Origin: Phaeobacter italicus
GTDB taxonomy: Bacteria > Pseudomonadota > Alphaproteobacteria > Rhodobacterales > Rhodobacteraceae
Reading direction: 5' to 3'
Assembly: GCF_001258055.1 (NCBI RefSeq)
Contig: NZ_CVRM01000011.1
Coordinates: 558,001-622,000 of the forward strand
Length of the DNA: 64,000 nucleotides
Both the position numbers and the translations under genes were made by a program. This document shows, one piece after another, positions 26,061 through 34,553 of this stretch. Position 1 is the first letter of the stretch. Each line of letters starts with the position of its first letter. Below the pieces are notes generated by a model. The model searched no databases. It was not told the DNA's origin and saw only the letters and a list, made by a program, of their open reading frames with translations.

Positions 26061-26993
26061 ATGAACTTTACGCTTCGTCAGCTCAGCTATTTCAAGTCCC
26101 TCAGCCAGCACCGCAATTTCGGGCGTGCGGCTGAGGCATCGCATGTGTCGCAACCTGCCTTGTCCGTGCAAATCCGAAGTCTGGAAGAGGCGATGGGGGG
26201 TGCGCTTGTGGAACGCAGGGCGCGGGACGTTATCCTGACGCCTCTTGGCCGACAGGTTCTGGAGATGGCCGATACCGTGCTGGACGCGGCCCGCAGTCTG
26301 GACCGCTTGGCGCGAGATCAGGGGGTGGGGCAGCGCAGCCTTGCGCTGGGGGTGATCCCGACGCTGGCGCCCTATCTGCTGCCCGGAACGCTTGCCAATC
26401 TGCGGGCGCGCGATGTGCAGCTGACGGTGCAGGTGCGCGAAGCACGCACCGAACGGTTGCTGTCGCTGTTGCAGGCGGGAGAGTTGGACGCCGCGATCCT
26501 TGCGCTGCCCAGTGGCGCGGCAGACCTGGTGGAGGTGGAGCTGTTCACCGACCGGTTCCTGCTGGCCGGTTCCGCCGGGCGGTTGGCGCAGATGGAGGCA
26601 GGCAAGGCCCAGCTGCGGCCCAGTGATCTGCGCACCGAACAGCTGATGCTGCTGGAGGATGGTCATTGTTTGACCGATCAGGCGCTGGAGGTCTGCGGCA
26701 TGCAGCGTGCGGCGCCGGGCATCAACATGGGGGCAGGGTCGCTGGGGACGTTGTCTCGACTGGTGGCTGCAGGCTTTGGTCTGACGCTGATGCCAGAACT
26801 GGCCGTGCGGGCCGAATGCGAGGCCGCCCAAGGGCTTGCGGTTCAACGGTTTCCAAATCCGGAACCGTTTCGCCGGATCGGACTGGTGCGCCGCCGCTCA
26901 AGCAGTGGCGGCGAGTGGTTCGATCAGCTGGCGGATGTGGTGCGGGATGTGGGGGAAGCCATCGTACAGGACAGCCGCAAAGTGGCAAGCTGA
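26061..26993 (+). CDS. oxyR: LysR family hydrogen-peroxide sensor OxyR
   Basis: The 310-residue LysR protein has the N-terminal HTH (NFGRAAEASHVSQPALSVQIR) and an OxyR-type regulatory domain. Both redox cysteines are present with E. coli spacing: Cys203 (DGHCLTDQ) and Cys212 (EVCGM), matching Cys199 and Cys208. It should form a disulfide on peroxide exposure and activate antioxidant genes. A peroxiredoxin gene lies convergent and directly downstream, a typical target. A 14-bp tandem repeat begins at its stop codon. Confidence 0.92.
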   Translation: MNFTLRQLSYFKSLSQHRNFGRAAEASHVSQPALSVQIRSLEEAMGGALVERRARDVILTPLGRQVLEMADTVLDAARSLDRLARDQGVGQRSLALGVIPTLAPYLLPGTLANLRARDVQLTVQVREARTERLLSLLQAGELDAAILALPSGAADLVEVELFTDRFLLAGSAGRLAQMEAGKAQLRPSDLRTEQLMLLEDGHCLTDQALEVCGMQRAAPGINMGAGSLGTLSRLVAAGFGLTLMPELAVRAECEAAQGLAVQRFPNPEPFRRIGLVRRRSSSGGEWFDQLADVVRDVGEAIVQDSRKVAS

Positions 26994-27056
26994 CAGGGCC
27001 GAGCTGACAGGGCCAATCCGACAGGGCCATGCGGATGGGGCCGAGCTGATGGGCAC
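26987..27056 (+). repeat. 14-bp tandem repeat, five units
   Basis: Five consecutive 14-bp units (consensus RAGCTGACAGGGCC, with the fourth and fifth units most diverged) start at the oxyR 3' end, the first unit containing its stop codon. The phase is exact from 26987 to 27056. It lies between oxyR and the peroxiredoxin terminator. Confidence 0.8.
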
Positions 27057-27061
27057 GCAAT

Positions 27062-27091
27062 GAAAAACGGGCGCTGATCGCACAGCGCCCG
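27062..27091 (-). terminator. Terminator of the peroxiredoxin gene
   Basis: On the minus strand a perfect 9-bp stem (CGGGCGCTG / CAGCGCCCG, six-base loop) runs into TTTTTC, about 40 bp after the peroxiredoxin stop. It may also end oxyR transcripts, less efficiently. Confidence 0.85.
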
Positions 27092-27131
27092 CTTTCCGTA
27101 GTGATTGCAGGCCATCTGGCCCAAGAAACGC

Positions 27132-27683
27132 TTAGGCTGCGACTTCTGCCTTGGCTTCTTTCAGGTGCTTCAGCACGTTTTCCGGGGAGGACACGCCATA
27201 GGGGTCTTCGCCGTGGTTGTCGCACAGGCCCGGCTCTTCGAACCATGCTTCGACAACGCCGTCGTTGACGATGGCAGCATAGCGCCAGGAGCGGTTGCCA
27301 AAGCCCAGGTTGTCCTTGGCGACCAGCATGCCGATGCGGCGGGTGAACTCACCAGAGCCATCCGGGATCACCTGCACGTTTTCCAGGTTCTGTGCGCGCG
27401 CCCAGGCGTTCATCACAAAGCTGTCGTTGACGGACATGCAGTAAACCGCGTCGATGCCTTCTGCGGTGAAATCGCCATAGCCTTTTTCAAAGCCGGGCAG
27501 CTGGTAGGTGGAGCAGGTCGGGGTGAAAGCGCCCGGCAGCGAGAACAGAACCACGCGTTTGCCAGCAAAATAGTCGGCAGTGGTCTTGTCTTCCCAGCGG
27601 AACGGGTTGTCGCCGCCGATGGACTCGTCACGTACACGGGTGCGGAAGGTAACGTCGGGCAGTTTTACGCCAGCTTTCATCAT
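27132..27683 (-). CDS. Peroxiredoxin (Prx5/AhpC-TSA family)
   Basis: The protein of about 183 residues shows the Prx5 signature LFSLPGAFTPTCSTYQLPG, with peroxidatic Cys57, and WRYAAIVNDGVVEAWFEEPG near the C-terminus. It reduces H2O2 and alkyl peroxides with a thiol donor. Two adjacent ATGs (27683 and 27680) follow AAGGAG; spacing slightly favours 27680, so the first residue is uncertain. It is convergent with oxyR and is a likely OxyR target. The upstream 487-bp gap holds its promoter and that of lipA. Confidence 0.93.
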   Translation of the reverse strand: MMKAGVKLPDVTFRTRVRDESIGGDNPFRWEDKTTADYFAGKRVVLFSLPGAFTPTCSTYQLPGFEKGYGDFTAEGIDAVYCMSVNDSFVMNAWARAQNLENVQVIPDGSGEFTRRIGMLVAKDNLGFGNRSWRYAAIVNDGVVEAWFEEPGLCDNHGEDPYGVSSPENVLKHLKEAKAEVAA

Positions 27684-28170
27684 CAAGCTCCTTCAAATCA
27701 GATGGGTTTGGCCCGGACTTATAATAGTTCTAAATCGCCCGCAACGGGATAATCGCCGCATCTGCACGGTATTGCGGATTGCGGCTATCCTTATGTTGCA
27801 GTTTGTAAATTCCCCAGGATGAGATGCCGTTTTTCTGCGCGCGCGTGACGCGGCTTGGGCACGTATTTTGCAATGCGGCAATAGCGGGCGGCTATGCGAC
27901 TCGTCTCGTGTTTTGTCGCACCTGTTGCCCCAAGCGCGCGCCAAAACCGCCAGGCCCTGCGCAGATCTGTGGGCTGGACTGCGACGCAAGGCAGCAATGC
28001 AGGTCATGCACGGCTGCTATGCGGAAAGGTTTTGCAAACGGAAACAGGAGGTTACAGGCACTGCATCGGGCGGTTAGTTTTGTGAAACCTTGTGCACAAG
28101 ACTGGTCGTGTCAACAACGAGCGTCTATGTTACCAATCAGCCAAGAAAACATGCCGCAAGGGAACATCCC
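27684..28170. other. Divergent promoter region between the peroxiredoxin gene and lipA
   Basis: No supported gene lies in these 487 bases; short open frames lack ribosome-binding sites. It contains AT-rich sequence around 27715-27735 (TATTAT on the minus strand, a possible peroxiredoxin -10), an inverted-repeat cluster at 27853-27935 (GCTTGGG/CCCAAGC enclosing ATAGC/GCTAT and TGCGAC/GTCGCA), an AAGGTTT/AAACCTT inverted repeat at 28026-28091, and a 12-bp palindrome at 28089-28100. I could not place a convincing lipA -35/-10 pair or an OxyR box. Confidence 0.5.
28089..28100. promoter_or_regulatory. Palindrome CTTGTGCACAAG upstream of lipA
   Basis: A perfect 12-bp palindrome lies 70 bp before the lipA start codon and may be a regulator site. 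No cognate protein can be named. Confidence 0.35.
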
Positions 28171-29121
28171 GTGAGAGACCTAAAAATCCCCGAGCAACGC
28201 CACCCGGAAAAGGCCCATCGCCCTGACAATGCTCAGCCGAAAAAGCCAAGCTGGATCCGCGTCAAGGCGCCAGGGGGCAAAGGCTATGCTGAAACGCATA
28301 AGATCATGCGCGAAAATAACCTCGTCACCGTCTGTGAAGAGGCAGGCTGCCCCAACGTTGGTGAATGTTGGAGCCAGGGCCACGCAACCATGATGATCAT
28401 GGGCGAGATTTGTACCCGCGGGTGCACCTTCTGCAACATTGCGACCGGTCGTCCCGACACGCTGGACGCATTTGAACCGGGTCGTGTGGCCCATGCGGTG
28501 CAGAAACTGGGGTTGAACCATGTCGTCATCACCTCGGTCGACCGTGACGATCTTGAAGATGGTGGTGCTGACCATTTTGCACAGACCATCCGGGCCGTGC
28601 GTCACCGCAGCCCCTCTACCACAATCGAGATCCTGACACCCGATTTCCTGAAATGCGCGCCTGAGGTGCTGGAAACCGTGGTCGAGGCAAAGCCCGATGT
28701 GTTTAACCACAACCTGGAAACCGTGCCGGGGCTATACCCCGGTGTGCGTCCCGGTGCGCGGTATTTCCACTCTCTTCGTCTGTTGCAGCGGGTCAAGGAA
28801 CTGGATCCGTCGATCTTTACCAAATCGGGCATCATGGTTGGCCTTGGCGAAAATGCGCAGGAGGTGAAGCAGGTGATGGATGACATGCGCGCAGCGGATG
28901 TCGATTTCCTGACCATTGGCCAATACCTGCAGCCGACACCGAAACACCACGCAGTGGATCGGTTCGTGACGCCAGAGGAGTTCGCGGCCTATGAAAAAGC
29001 CGCCTATGGCAAGGGCTTCCTCATGGTTTCGGCGACGCCGCTCACACGCTCGTCCTACCATGCGGGCGATGACTTTGCCCGCCTGCGCGAGGCCCGCAAC
29101 AACAAGCTCGGCCTGGCATGA
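28171..29121 (+). CDS. lipA: Lipoyl synthase
   Basis: LipA is a radical-SAM enzyme that inserts two sulfurs into protein-bound octanoate. The chosen GTG at 28171 ([16 protein letters not shown]) has AAGGGA seven bases upstream and gives 316 residues, the family length; the open frame reaches back to 28090 without support. Both clusters are present: the auxiliary cluster [12 protein letters not shown] (CX4CX5C) and the radical-SAM CTRGCTFC. The downstream M20 gene overlaps its stop by 4 bp (ATGA). Confidence 0.97.
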   Translation: MRDLKIPEQRHPEKAHRPDNAQPKKPSWIRVKAPGGKGYAETHKIMRENNLVTVCEEAGCPNVGECWSQGHATMMIMGEICTRGCTFCNIATGRPDTLDAFEPGRVAHAVQKLGLNHVVITSVDRDDLEDGGADHFAQTIRAVRHRSPSTTIEILTPDFLKCAPEVLETVVEAKPDVFNHNLETVPGLYPGVRPGARYFHSLRLLQRVKELDPSIFTKSGIMVGLGENAQEVKQVMDDMRAADVDFLTIGQYLQPTPKHHAVDRFVTPEEFAAYEKAAYGKGFLMVSATPLTRSSYHAGDDFARLREARNNKLGLA

Positions 29122-30263
29122 CGCCGGACCGTCTGGCGCAGCTGACCGGGCTGCGCCATGCTCTGCACCAGATCCCGGAGGTGTCGGGGGCAGAGGAAAA
29201 GACCGCCGCCTATATCACCACCTATCTGCGCGCGTTTGCGCCAGATCGCCTGCTGACCGGGCTTGGCGGTCATGGTGTGGCTGCGGTCTATGATGGCGCG
29301 GCAGACGGGCCGACGGTCATGATCCGGTGCGAGCTGGATGGCCTGCCGATCGAGGAGCTGTCCGATCAGCCCTATCAGTCGACCCATGCAGGGCGTGGGC
29401 ATCTGTGCGGGCATGATGGCCATATGACCATGGTTGCCGCCTTGGCAGAAGATCTGGCAGCAGAACGTCCAGCGCGGGGCCGTGTTGTGCTGATGTTCCA
29501 GCCGGCCGAAGAAACCGGCAAGGGCGCACCCGCGATTGTTGCGGATCCGGCCTTTGGCGAGATTGCACCGGATTATGCGTTTTCCCTTCATAATCTTCCG
29601 GGCCTGGCAGTTGGCCAGATTGCCCTGTGCAGCGGGCCTGCCAATTGCGCGTCGCGCGGGATGCGGATCCGGCTGAGCGGTCGCACTTCTCATGCTGCTG
29701 CACCTCAGGACGGCGTGTCGCCCGCCGGTGCGATGGCGCAGCTGTTGCCGGGGCTGGTGGCGCTTGGCGGTGGGACGGACCTTGGACCTGACTACGCGCT
29801 TGTGACGCTGACCCACGCGCGCCTGGGAGAGGCCACATTCGGGATCGCCCCCGGTGAGGGAGAGGTCTGGGCGACGCTGCGAACGGTCAATGACACCCGC
29901 ATGGCGCAGCTGATCGAAGAGGCCACGGCCCTGGTCGGCAAGGTCTGCGCAGAGCAGGGTCTTGGTCATGAGATCAGTTTTGATGATGTGTTTGAGGCCT
30001 GCACCAACAACCCTGAGGCCGTTGCCGTGTTGCAGAAAGCCTGCGAACGGGTCGGGCTGGGGGTCGCGATGCAGGATCGCCCACAGCGCTGGTCCGAGGA
30101 CTTTGGCCAGTTCGGCAAGGGGGCGAAGGCCGCGATGTTCTGGCTGGGCGCGGGCGAGGATCAGCCACAATTGCACAACCCTGATTATGATTTCCCGGAT
30201 GCGGCCATCCCCGTTGGGGCTGGCCTGTTCCGGGCGGTTGTGTCAGAGCTTCTAGACGGCTGA
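29118..30263 (+). CDS. M20 family amidohydrolase (hippurate hydrolase-like)
   Basis: The 381-residue metallopeptidase-fold enzyme contains [16 protein letters not shown] (metal-binding Cys/His), the [14 protein letters not shown] glutamates and the dimerisation-domain [16 protein letters not shown]. The family cleaves N-acyl amino acids, hippurate or IAA conjugates. ATGA overlap with lipA shows translational coupling, an insertion into the usual lipA-ratA neighbourhood. The exact amide substrate is not deducible. Confidence 0.92.
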   Translation: MTPDRLAQLTGLRHALHQIPEVSGAEEKTAAYITTYLRAFAPDRLLTGLGGHGVAAVYDGAADGPTVMIRCELDGLPIEELSDQPYQSTHAGRGHLCGHDGHMTMVAALAEDLAAERPARGRVVLMFQPAEETGKGAPAIVADPAFGEIAPDYAFSLHNLPGLAVGQIALCSGPANCASRGMRIRLSGRTSHAAAPQDGVSPAGAMAQLLPGLVALGGGTDLGPDYALVTLTHARLGEATFGIAPGEGEVWATLRTVNDTRMAQLIEEATALVGKVCAEQGLGHEISFDDVFEACTNNPEAVAVLQKACERVGLGVAMQDRPQRWSEDFGQFGKGAKAAMFWLGAGEDQPQLHNPDYDFPDAAIPVGAGLFRAVVSELLDG

Positions 30264-30327
30264 TTTTCTGAAAATTCATTTTTAACAGGCTCTTGGCAGG
30301 GCCTGCTAATGTTCGCGGATGCGCGTG

Positions 30328-30678
30328 TCAGTTGGTCAGCGCATCAACCAGGGCGACGGCACCTACAATGGCGAGCGTGTCACGCACCACCTCGTAGATG
30401 CGGTCATCCTTGCGCACGTAACGATGGCCCGGCTCTGGCGGGGCGAGCCCCCAGCGGGCGTAATCGTCGATGTAAACATAGTCACCGCTGATCCGCTCTG
30501 TCCCCTTGTGCCGCTTCTTATACTGCTTTTTGATCTGGCCGGGGGCGTGTTGTGCGGCGCTGTTGTTGTGGCCGGGCGCCCATTTCGGCGGAGCCGCGTT
30601 GACGGCGGTCGGGGCAAGGGCGGGCGTCAGTGTCAGGGCTGCCGCGGTTGCTGCGGCGGCAAAATGCTTCATGGACAT
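30328..30678 (-). CDS. RcnB-like periplasmic protein
   Basis: A signal peptide (MSMKHFAAAATAAALTLTPA up to about residue 28) precedes a small basic domain with YVYIDDYARWGLAPPEPGHRYVR, written here as YVYIDDYARWGL and PPEPGHRYVR, the RcnB/DUF1236-type pattern. RcnB in E. coli tunes nickel/cobalt efflux, but most homologues are uncharacterised. AAGGAG lies seven bases before the ATG at 30678. A short hydrophobic stretch ends the protein. Monocistronic, convergent with the M20 gene. Confidence 0.75.
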   Translation of the reverse strand: MSMKHFAAAATAAALTLTPALAPTAVNAAPPKWAPGHNNSAAQHAPGQIKKQYKKRHKGTERISGDYVYIDDYARWGLAPPEPGHRYVRKDDRIYEVVRDTLAIVGAVALVDALTN

Positions 30679-30814
30679 TGCGGATCTCCTTGTGATCTCT
30701 GCGTTTGGACATCACATGGGGGTGTCTGCTGTGAATGGCAAATTGCCTGCGCTGCTTTGTGCTGATGAGGGGCGGCGGATCGGCGAGCGGTTGCCGGTTC
30801 CCGTGCGCAAGAAA

Positions 30815-30842
30815 AAAAGGCGCGGACTGTGCGCGCCTTTCA
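30815..30842 (-). terminator. Terminator of hpt
   Basis: On the minus strand the 9-bp stem AAAGGCGCG / CGCGCCTTT with a seven-base loop extends into TTTTTTTC, about 50 bp after the hpt stop. Confidence 0.85.
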
Positions 30843-30891
30843 ACAATCAGCAGTGCCGGGGGGCTTTGACAGACCGCCACGGCGGCCGGTC

Positions 30892-31437
30892 TCAGCCTTC
30901 GTCGGTAAAGCGGACCTTGCCGATAAAGGGTAGGTTGCGGTTGCGTTGAGCGTAGTCGATTCCGTAACCCACCACAAATTCGTCAGGGATCTCAAAGCCG
31001 ATCCAGTCGGAGCGGAAATCAACCTCGCGGCGCGACGGTTTGTCCAGCAATGCGATCGATTTCAGGCGCGCGGGCTGGCGGCTGCGCAAAAGCTGTGTGA
31101 CGTGGTTCAGTGTGTGGCCGGTATCGACAATATCCTCAACGACCAACACGTCACGCCCTTCAATTGCGCCGCGCAAGTCCTTGAGAATGCGCACTTCTCG
31201 ACTGCTTTCCATGGCATCACCGTAAGAAGACGCCTCAAGAAAGTCGACTTCGATCGGCAGATCCAACTCGCGCACGAGATCGGCGATAAAGACGAAACTG
31301 CCGCGCAAAAGACCAACAACAACCAGCTTGTCGGTGCCTTTGAATTCACGTTTGATTTCGGCGCTGAGCTCTTCGATCCGCGCTGCAATGGCTTTGGCTG
31401 AGATCATCACATCGATGACATATGGCCGCTGTGTCAT
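30892..31437 (-). CDS. hpt: Hypoxanthine phosphoribosyltransferase
   Basis: The 181-residue protein salvages hypoxanthine (and guanine) to IMP/GMP. The PRPP-binding motif [14 protein letters not shown] is clear, preceded by the flexible-loop SSYGD and the [12 protein letters not shown]-loop region. The C-terminal [22 protein letters not shown] block is typical of Hpt. It is divergent from the RatA-type gene and closed by its own terminator. Confidence 0.95.
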   Translation of the reverse strand: MTQRPYVIDVMISAKAIAARIEELSAEIKREFKGTDKLVVVGLLRGSFVFIADLVRELDLPIEVDFLEASSYGDAMESSREVRILKDLRGAIEGRDVLVVEDIVDTGHTLNHVTQLLRSRQPARLKSIALLDKPSRREVDFRSDWIGFEIPDEFVVGYGIDYAQRNRNLPFIGKVRFTDEG

Positions 31438-31510
31438 GGGTGCCCCCTTGAAATTCCCGCGCGTTCATATGACATGACGCCCGACGATCATAGCAGGAAA
31501 TTTGCCACAG

Positions 31511-31969
31511 ATGCCTACCCATTCAGAAACCCGGCCAATGCCTTACACCGCGCAGCAGATGTATGATCTGGTTGCTGATGTGGCTGAGTACCCGAAGTTT
31601 CTGCCCTGGTGCGCTGCCGCACGGATCCGCAGCCGGACCCCGCTGGCCGGTGGTGCGGGGGATGCGGAGGTTATGGAGGCGGATCTGGTTATCTCCTTCA
31701 AGGTGTTTCGCGAACGGTTCGGCAGCAGGGTGACGCTGTTTCCGGGCGAAAAGAAGATCGACACAGAATATCTGGATGGACCGTTTCGATACATGAAATC
31801 GAACTGGGCCTTTGCCGATCGTGAAGATGGCGGCTGTGATGTGTCGTTCTTTGTGGATTTTGAATTCAAGAACGCAGTGCTGCAGGGCATCATTGGTGTG
31901 GTGTTCAACGAGGCGATGCAGCGGATCGTGCGCGCCTTTGAGCGGCGCGCGGCCGAGCTATACGGGTAA
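31511..31969 (+). CDS. RatA/COQ10-type START-domain protein
   Basis: The 152-residue protein is a single START-like (polyketide cyclase/COQ10) domain: YTAQQMYDLVADVAEYPKFLPWC at the N-terminus (written as YTAQQMYDLVADV and AEYPKFLPWC), a FKVFRERFGSRVTL core strand and the amphipathic C-terminal helix FNEAMQRIVRAFERRA. Homologues bind ubiquinone (COQ10) or, as RatA, were proposed to affect ribosome association. A TTG at 31502 is an alternative start; ATG 31511 (MPTHSETRP) fits relatives. It belongs to the lipA-ratA-pncC-ispDF neighbourhood. Confidence 0.88.
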   Translation: MPTHSETRPMPYTAQQMYDLVADVAEYPKFLPWCAAARIRSRTPLAGGAGDAEVMEADLVISFKVFRERFGSRVTLFPGEKKIDTEYLDGPFRYMKSNWAFADREDGGCDVSFFVDFEFKNAVLQGIIGVVFNEAMQRIVRAFERRAAELYG

Positions 31970-32027
31970 TGATCTGCGTGCACTGAAATGTGCGTCGTAA
32001 TCCGTTGATTCCATAAGGGAATGCAAA

Positions 32028-32056
32028 AAAAACGGGCCCGCAGTGCAGGCCCGTTT
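32028..32056. terminator. Terminator of amt (and of ratA)
   Basis: A 9-bp perfect stem (AAACGGGCC / GGCCCGTTT, nine-base loop) lies between convergent genes. On the minus strand it is followed by TTTTTTTT and so ends amt; the plus-strand tail is TTTCTTG. Confidence 0.88.
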
Positions 32057-32076
32057 CTTGTTTGTGATACTGTGAT

Positions 32077-33258
32077 TTAGCTGGTCATGTCATAGGCGCG
32101 TTCACCGTGGACAGAGATATCCAGACCGTTTGTCTCTGTCTCCAGATCCACGCGCAGCGGTGTGATGGCAGCCACCAGTTTGACCAGCACCACGGTCACG
32201 ACCGCCGTGAAGATCCCCACCACCGCAAGACCGCCCAGCTGGGCAATCCAGGTGCCCTGACCAAAGACCGCGATCATGATGGTGCCGAAGATGCCGCCAA
32301 CACCATGCACCGCAAAAACATCAAGCGTATCGTCGATCTTCAGGAGGTTGCGGACCAGGTTCACAGCCTCCTGGCAGAGGATGCCTGCAACCGCGCCGAT
32401 CACCAGCGCCTCAACCGGGCCAACAAAGCCGGAAGCCGGCGTGATAGAGGCAAGACCCGCAATGGTACCGGTGACCAGGCCCACCATCGATGCCTTGCCG
32501 TATTTGATCTTTTCCCACAGCGCCCAGGTCAGAGAGGCGGTCGCCGCTGAGATATGGGTGACGGTCAGCGCCATTGCGGCCCCGCCATCTGCCGCCAGTT
32601 GCGAGCCACCGTTAAAGCCGAACCAGCCCACCCACAGCATGGCCGCGCCAATAAAGACGTAGCCGGGATTATGGGGTGGTGTGGTGCGGTTTTTGCGCGG
32701 GCCGAGGAAGACGGCGATGATCAACGCTGCGAGACCTGCGGTTTCATGCACCACGATACCCCCGGCAAAGTCGCGCACGCCGATTTCGCCAAAGATGCCG
32801 CCATCGGCCATCATGCCGCCGCCCCAGATCCAGTGGACGACAGGCGCGTAGCACAGCAGCATCCAGAGACCGGAGAACACCAGCACGAAGCCAAAGCCCA
32901 CACGTTCGACATAGGCGCCGACGATCAGCGCAGGGGTGATGATCGCAAATGTCATCTGAAAGGCAAAGAACAGCACTTCGGGCAGGGTGCCAGACAGGCT
33001 GTCGGCGGTGACACCGGTCAGGAACATCTTGTCCAGACCGCCCCAGATGCCGGAGGTGCCGCTTCCGAAGGCGATGGAGTAGCCGAAGGCGAGCCACAGA
33101 ACGCTCATCAAACAGGCAATGGCGTAGCACTGCATAAAGACGCTGAGTACATTTCGGGCACGTACCAGTCCGCCATAAAACAGGGCGAGCCCCGGCAGTG
33201 TCATGAAGAGGACCAGGGCCGTGGCCACGATGATCCATGCTGTATCGGCTGCGTTCAT
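32077..33258 (-). CDS. amt: Ammonium transporter (Amt/MEP/Rh family)
   Basis: The 393-residue inner-membrane channel has about eleven hydrophobic helices with the family signature DFAGGIVVHETAGLAALI and FGFNGGSQLAADGGAAMA. It imports ammonium. The ATG at 33258 follows GGAAGG. Unlike most amtB genes it has no glnK partner: the 276-bp upstream gap contains no PII gene. The tail contains the usual cytoplasmic PII-binding face. It is likely under Ntr control given the nearby ntr genes; the short hairpins in its leader are noted separately. Confidence 0.95.
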   Translation of the reverse strand: MNAADTAWIIVATALVLFMTLPGLALFYGGLVRARNVLSVFMQCYAIACLMSVLWLAFGYSIAFGSGTSGIWGGLDKMFLTGVTADSLSGTLPEVLFFAFQMTFAIITPALIVGAYVERVGFGFVLVFSGLWMLLCYAPVVHWIWGGGMMADGGIFGEIGVRDFAGGIVVHETAGLAALIIAVFLGPRKNRTTPPHNPGYVFIGAAMLWVGWFGFNGGSQLAADGGAAMALTVTHISAATASLTWALWEKIKYGKASMVGLVTGTIAGLASITPASGFVGPVEALVIGAVAGILCQEAVNLVRNLLKIDDTLDVFAVHGVGGIFGTIMIAVFGQGTWIAQLGGLAVVGIFTAVVTVVLVKLVAAITPLRVDLETETNGLDISVHGERAYDMTS

Positions 33259-33534
33259 CCGCTTTTCCTTCCGCGCGTCTCGCTGGGTTGATCGAACTGC
33301 GGACGTTCAAACCGGATGCAGGGCGTTGAAAAAAGCGGCAGCTGCGATTTGGTCGCCTGAAAAACAGGCTTTTGTTAAAATGCCCGGAAATTGGGCGCAA
33401 ACCGGGTGCGGGTGCACAAAATGCAGTCCGGATTGGAATTGCGCCGATTGGGCTGTCGTTTGCGGCAGGCGTCGGGGCGCAAATGGTGACGATTGCGGCT
33501 GTTGCGCCTTTGCGTCTTGCCGGTTGTGGTGGGG
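33259..33534. promoter_or_regulatory. amt leader/promoter region with hairpins
   Basis: This gap between pncC and amt has no gene. It contains a terminator-like hairpin GCCTG-AAAAA-CAGGC followed by TTTT on the plus strand (33355-33373), and GCCC/GGGC at about 33384-33398. On the minus strand CCGCAC-N5-TTGC has sigma54 spacing, but one of the invariant GG bases is missing, so I do not call a sigma54 promoter. Confidence 0.4.
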
Positions 33535-34032
33535 TCAGCCCGCTCGGGTGAGGGCCGAGAGGACCAGCGCCAGCGCGTGGTCACGGGTCGCTGCACGCAC
33601 GCCAGCGCGGCCAAGCGCGCCAAACTCGACTGTCTCGACCAGAGTATCCTGCCCGCGTTGGGCAAGGCCAAAGCAGACCCGCCCCTCTGGCTTATGCTCT
33701 GACCCGCCGGGGCCTGCGATCCCGGTTACAGCGACTGCAAGGGTGGTGCCAGCACGGCTCAGCGCGCCTTCGGCCATCTGGACCGCGACCTCTTCGCTGA
33801 CGGCGCCCACCGCCTCCAGCGTGGCAGAGGACACGCCCAGCATGTCCATCTTGGCCTGATTGGAATAGGTGACATACCCCCGGTCCACCACAGCGGAGGA
33901 GCCCGCAACATCGGTCAGTGCCGCTGAAATCATGCCGGCGGTACAGCTTTCGGCGGTGGCAATGGTGACGCCTTCTGTATTGGCGCGCTGGATGATGTCG
34001 ATGGCCAGCGGTGAGATCTCGGCGTCACGCAT
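33535..34032 (-). CDS. pncC: Nicotinamide-nucleotide amidohydrolase (CinA C-terminal domain)
   Basis: The 165-residue protein corresponds to the stand-alone CinA C-terminal domain: TIATAESCTAGMISAALTD (written as TIATAESCTAG plus MISAALTD) and TGIAGPGGS are the signature. It converts NMN to NaMN in pyridine-nucleotide recycling. It is downstream of pgpA with a 14-bp gap, in the conserved ispDF-pgpA-pncC unit. Confidence 0.93.
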   Translation of the reverse strand: MRDAEISPLAIDIIQRANTEGVTIATAESCTAGMISAALTDVAGSSAVVDRGYVTYSNQAKMDMLGVSSATLEAVGAVSEEVAVQMAEGALSRAGTTLAVAVTGIAGPGGSEHKPEGRVCFGLAQRGQDTLVETVEFGALGRAGVRAATRDHALALVLSALTRAG

Positions 34033-34046
34033 GTCTATTGCTCCTG

Positions 34047-34553
34047 TCAGAGGCCAAGGAGGCCGTGGAAAATACCGGCAAGCACTGCAACACCAATAGC
34101 GGCAAGGATGCCCGCGATGATGTCGTCCATCATCACACCTGTCGCGCCTTTCTGGCGGTCGGCCCAGCCCACGGGGCCGGGTTTCCAGACATCAAACAGG
34201 CGGAACAGACCAAAGGCAGCGATCCAGCCGGGCCAAAGCGCCGTGATTGCGATGTCATGGGCCCAGGCGGGATAGGAAATCGCCCAAAGCGCGATGAACT
34301 GGCCTGCGACCTCGTCCAGGACAAATTCGGACGGATCCATGTTTTCGCGATTGCGGGTCATGGCCTCGGCCGCCCAGACCCCGACAACCATACAGATCAC
34401 TGTGGCCAGAGCCAGAAGCAGAAAGCCACCGAGCTGATGCAGCGCATAGGCCATCGGCAAAGCGGCGAGCGATCCCCAAGTGCCGGGGGCAGGGCGCAGA
34501 TACCCGACACCGCCGACAGTACCGATCAGAAAGGCAAGGCGCGAGGTCTTCAT
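34047..34553 (-). CDS. pgpA: Phosphatidylglycerophosphatase A
   Basis: PgpA removes phosphate from phosphatidylglycerophosphate. The ATG at 34553 overlaps the ispDF stop by ATGA and gives 168 residues, matching the family; the frame continues to 34823 only as antisense to ispDF. Membrane helices flank the conserved PAPGTWGSL and the catalytic DEVAGQ and MMDDIIAGI acidic segments. Third position in the ispDF-pgpA-pncC transcript (leftward). Confidence 0.93.
   Translation of the reverse strand: MKTSRLAFLIGTVGGVGYLRPAPGTWGSLAALPMAYALHQLGGFLLLALATVICMVVGVWAAEAMTRNRENMDPSEFVLDEVAGQFIALWAISYPAWAHDIAITALWPGWIAAFGLFRLFDVWKPGPVGWADRQKGATGVMMDDIIAGILAAIGVAVLAGIFHGLLGL

Noticed and set aside
27824-28174. 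Open frame of 116 codons upstream of lipA
   Set aside because: No ribosome-binding site, no conserved-looking sequence, overlaps the lipA start and inverted repeats.
33395-33425. Possible sigma54 promoter of amt (CCGCAC-N5-TTGC on the minus strand)
   Set aside because: One of the two invariant G bases in the -24 element is missing, and NtrC here lacks the sigma54-contact loop.
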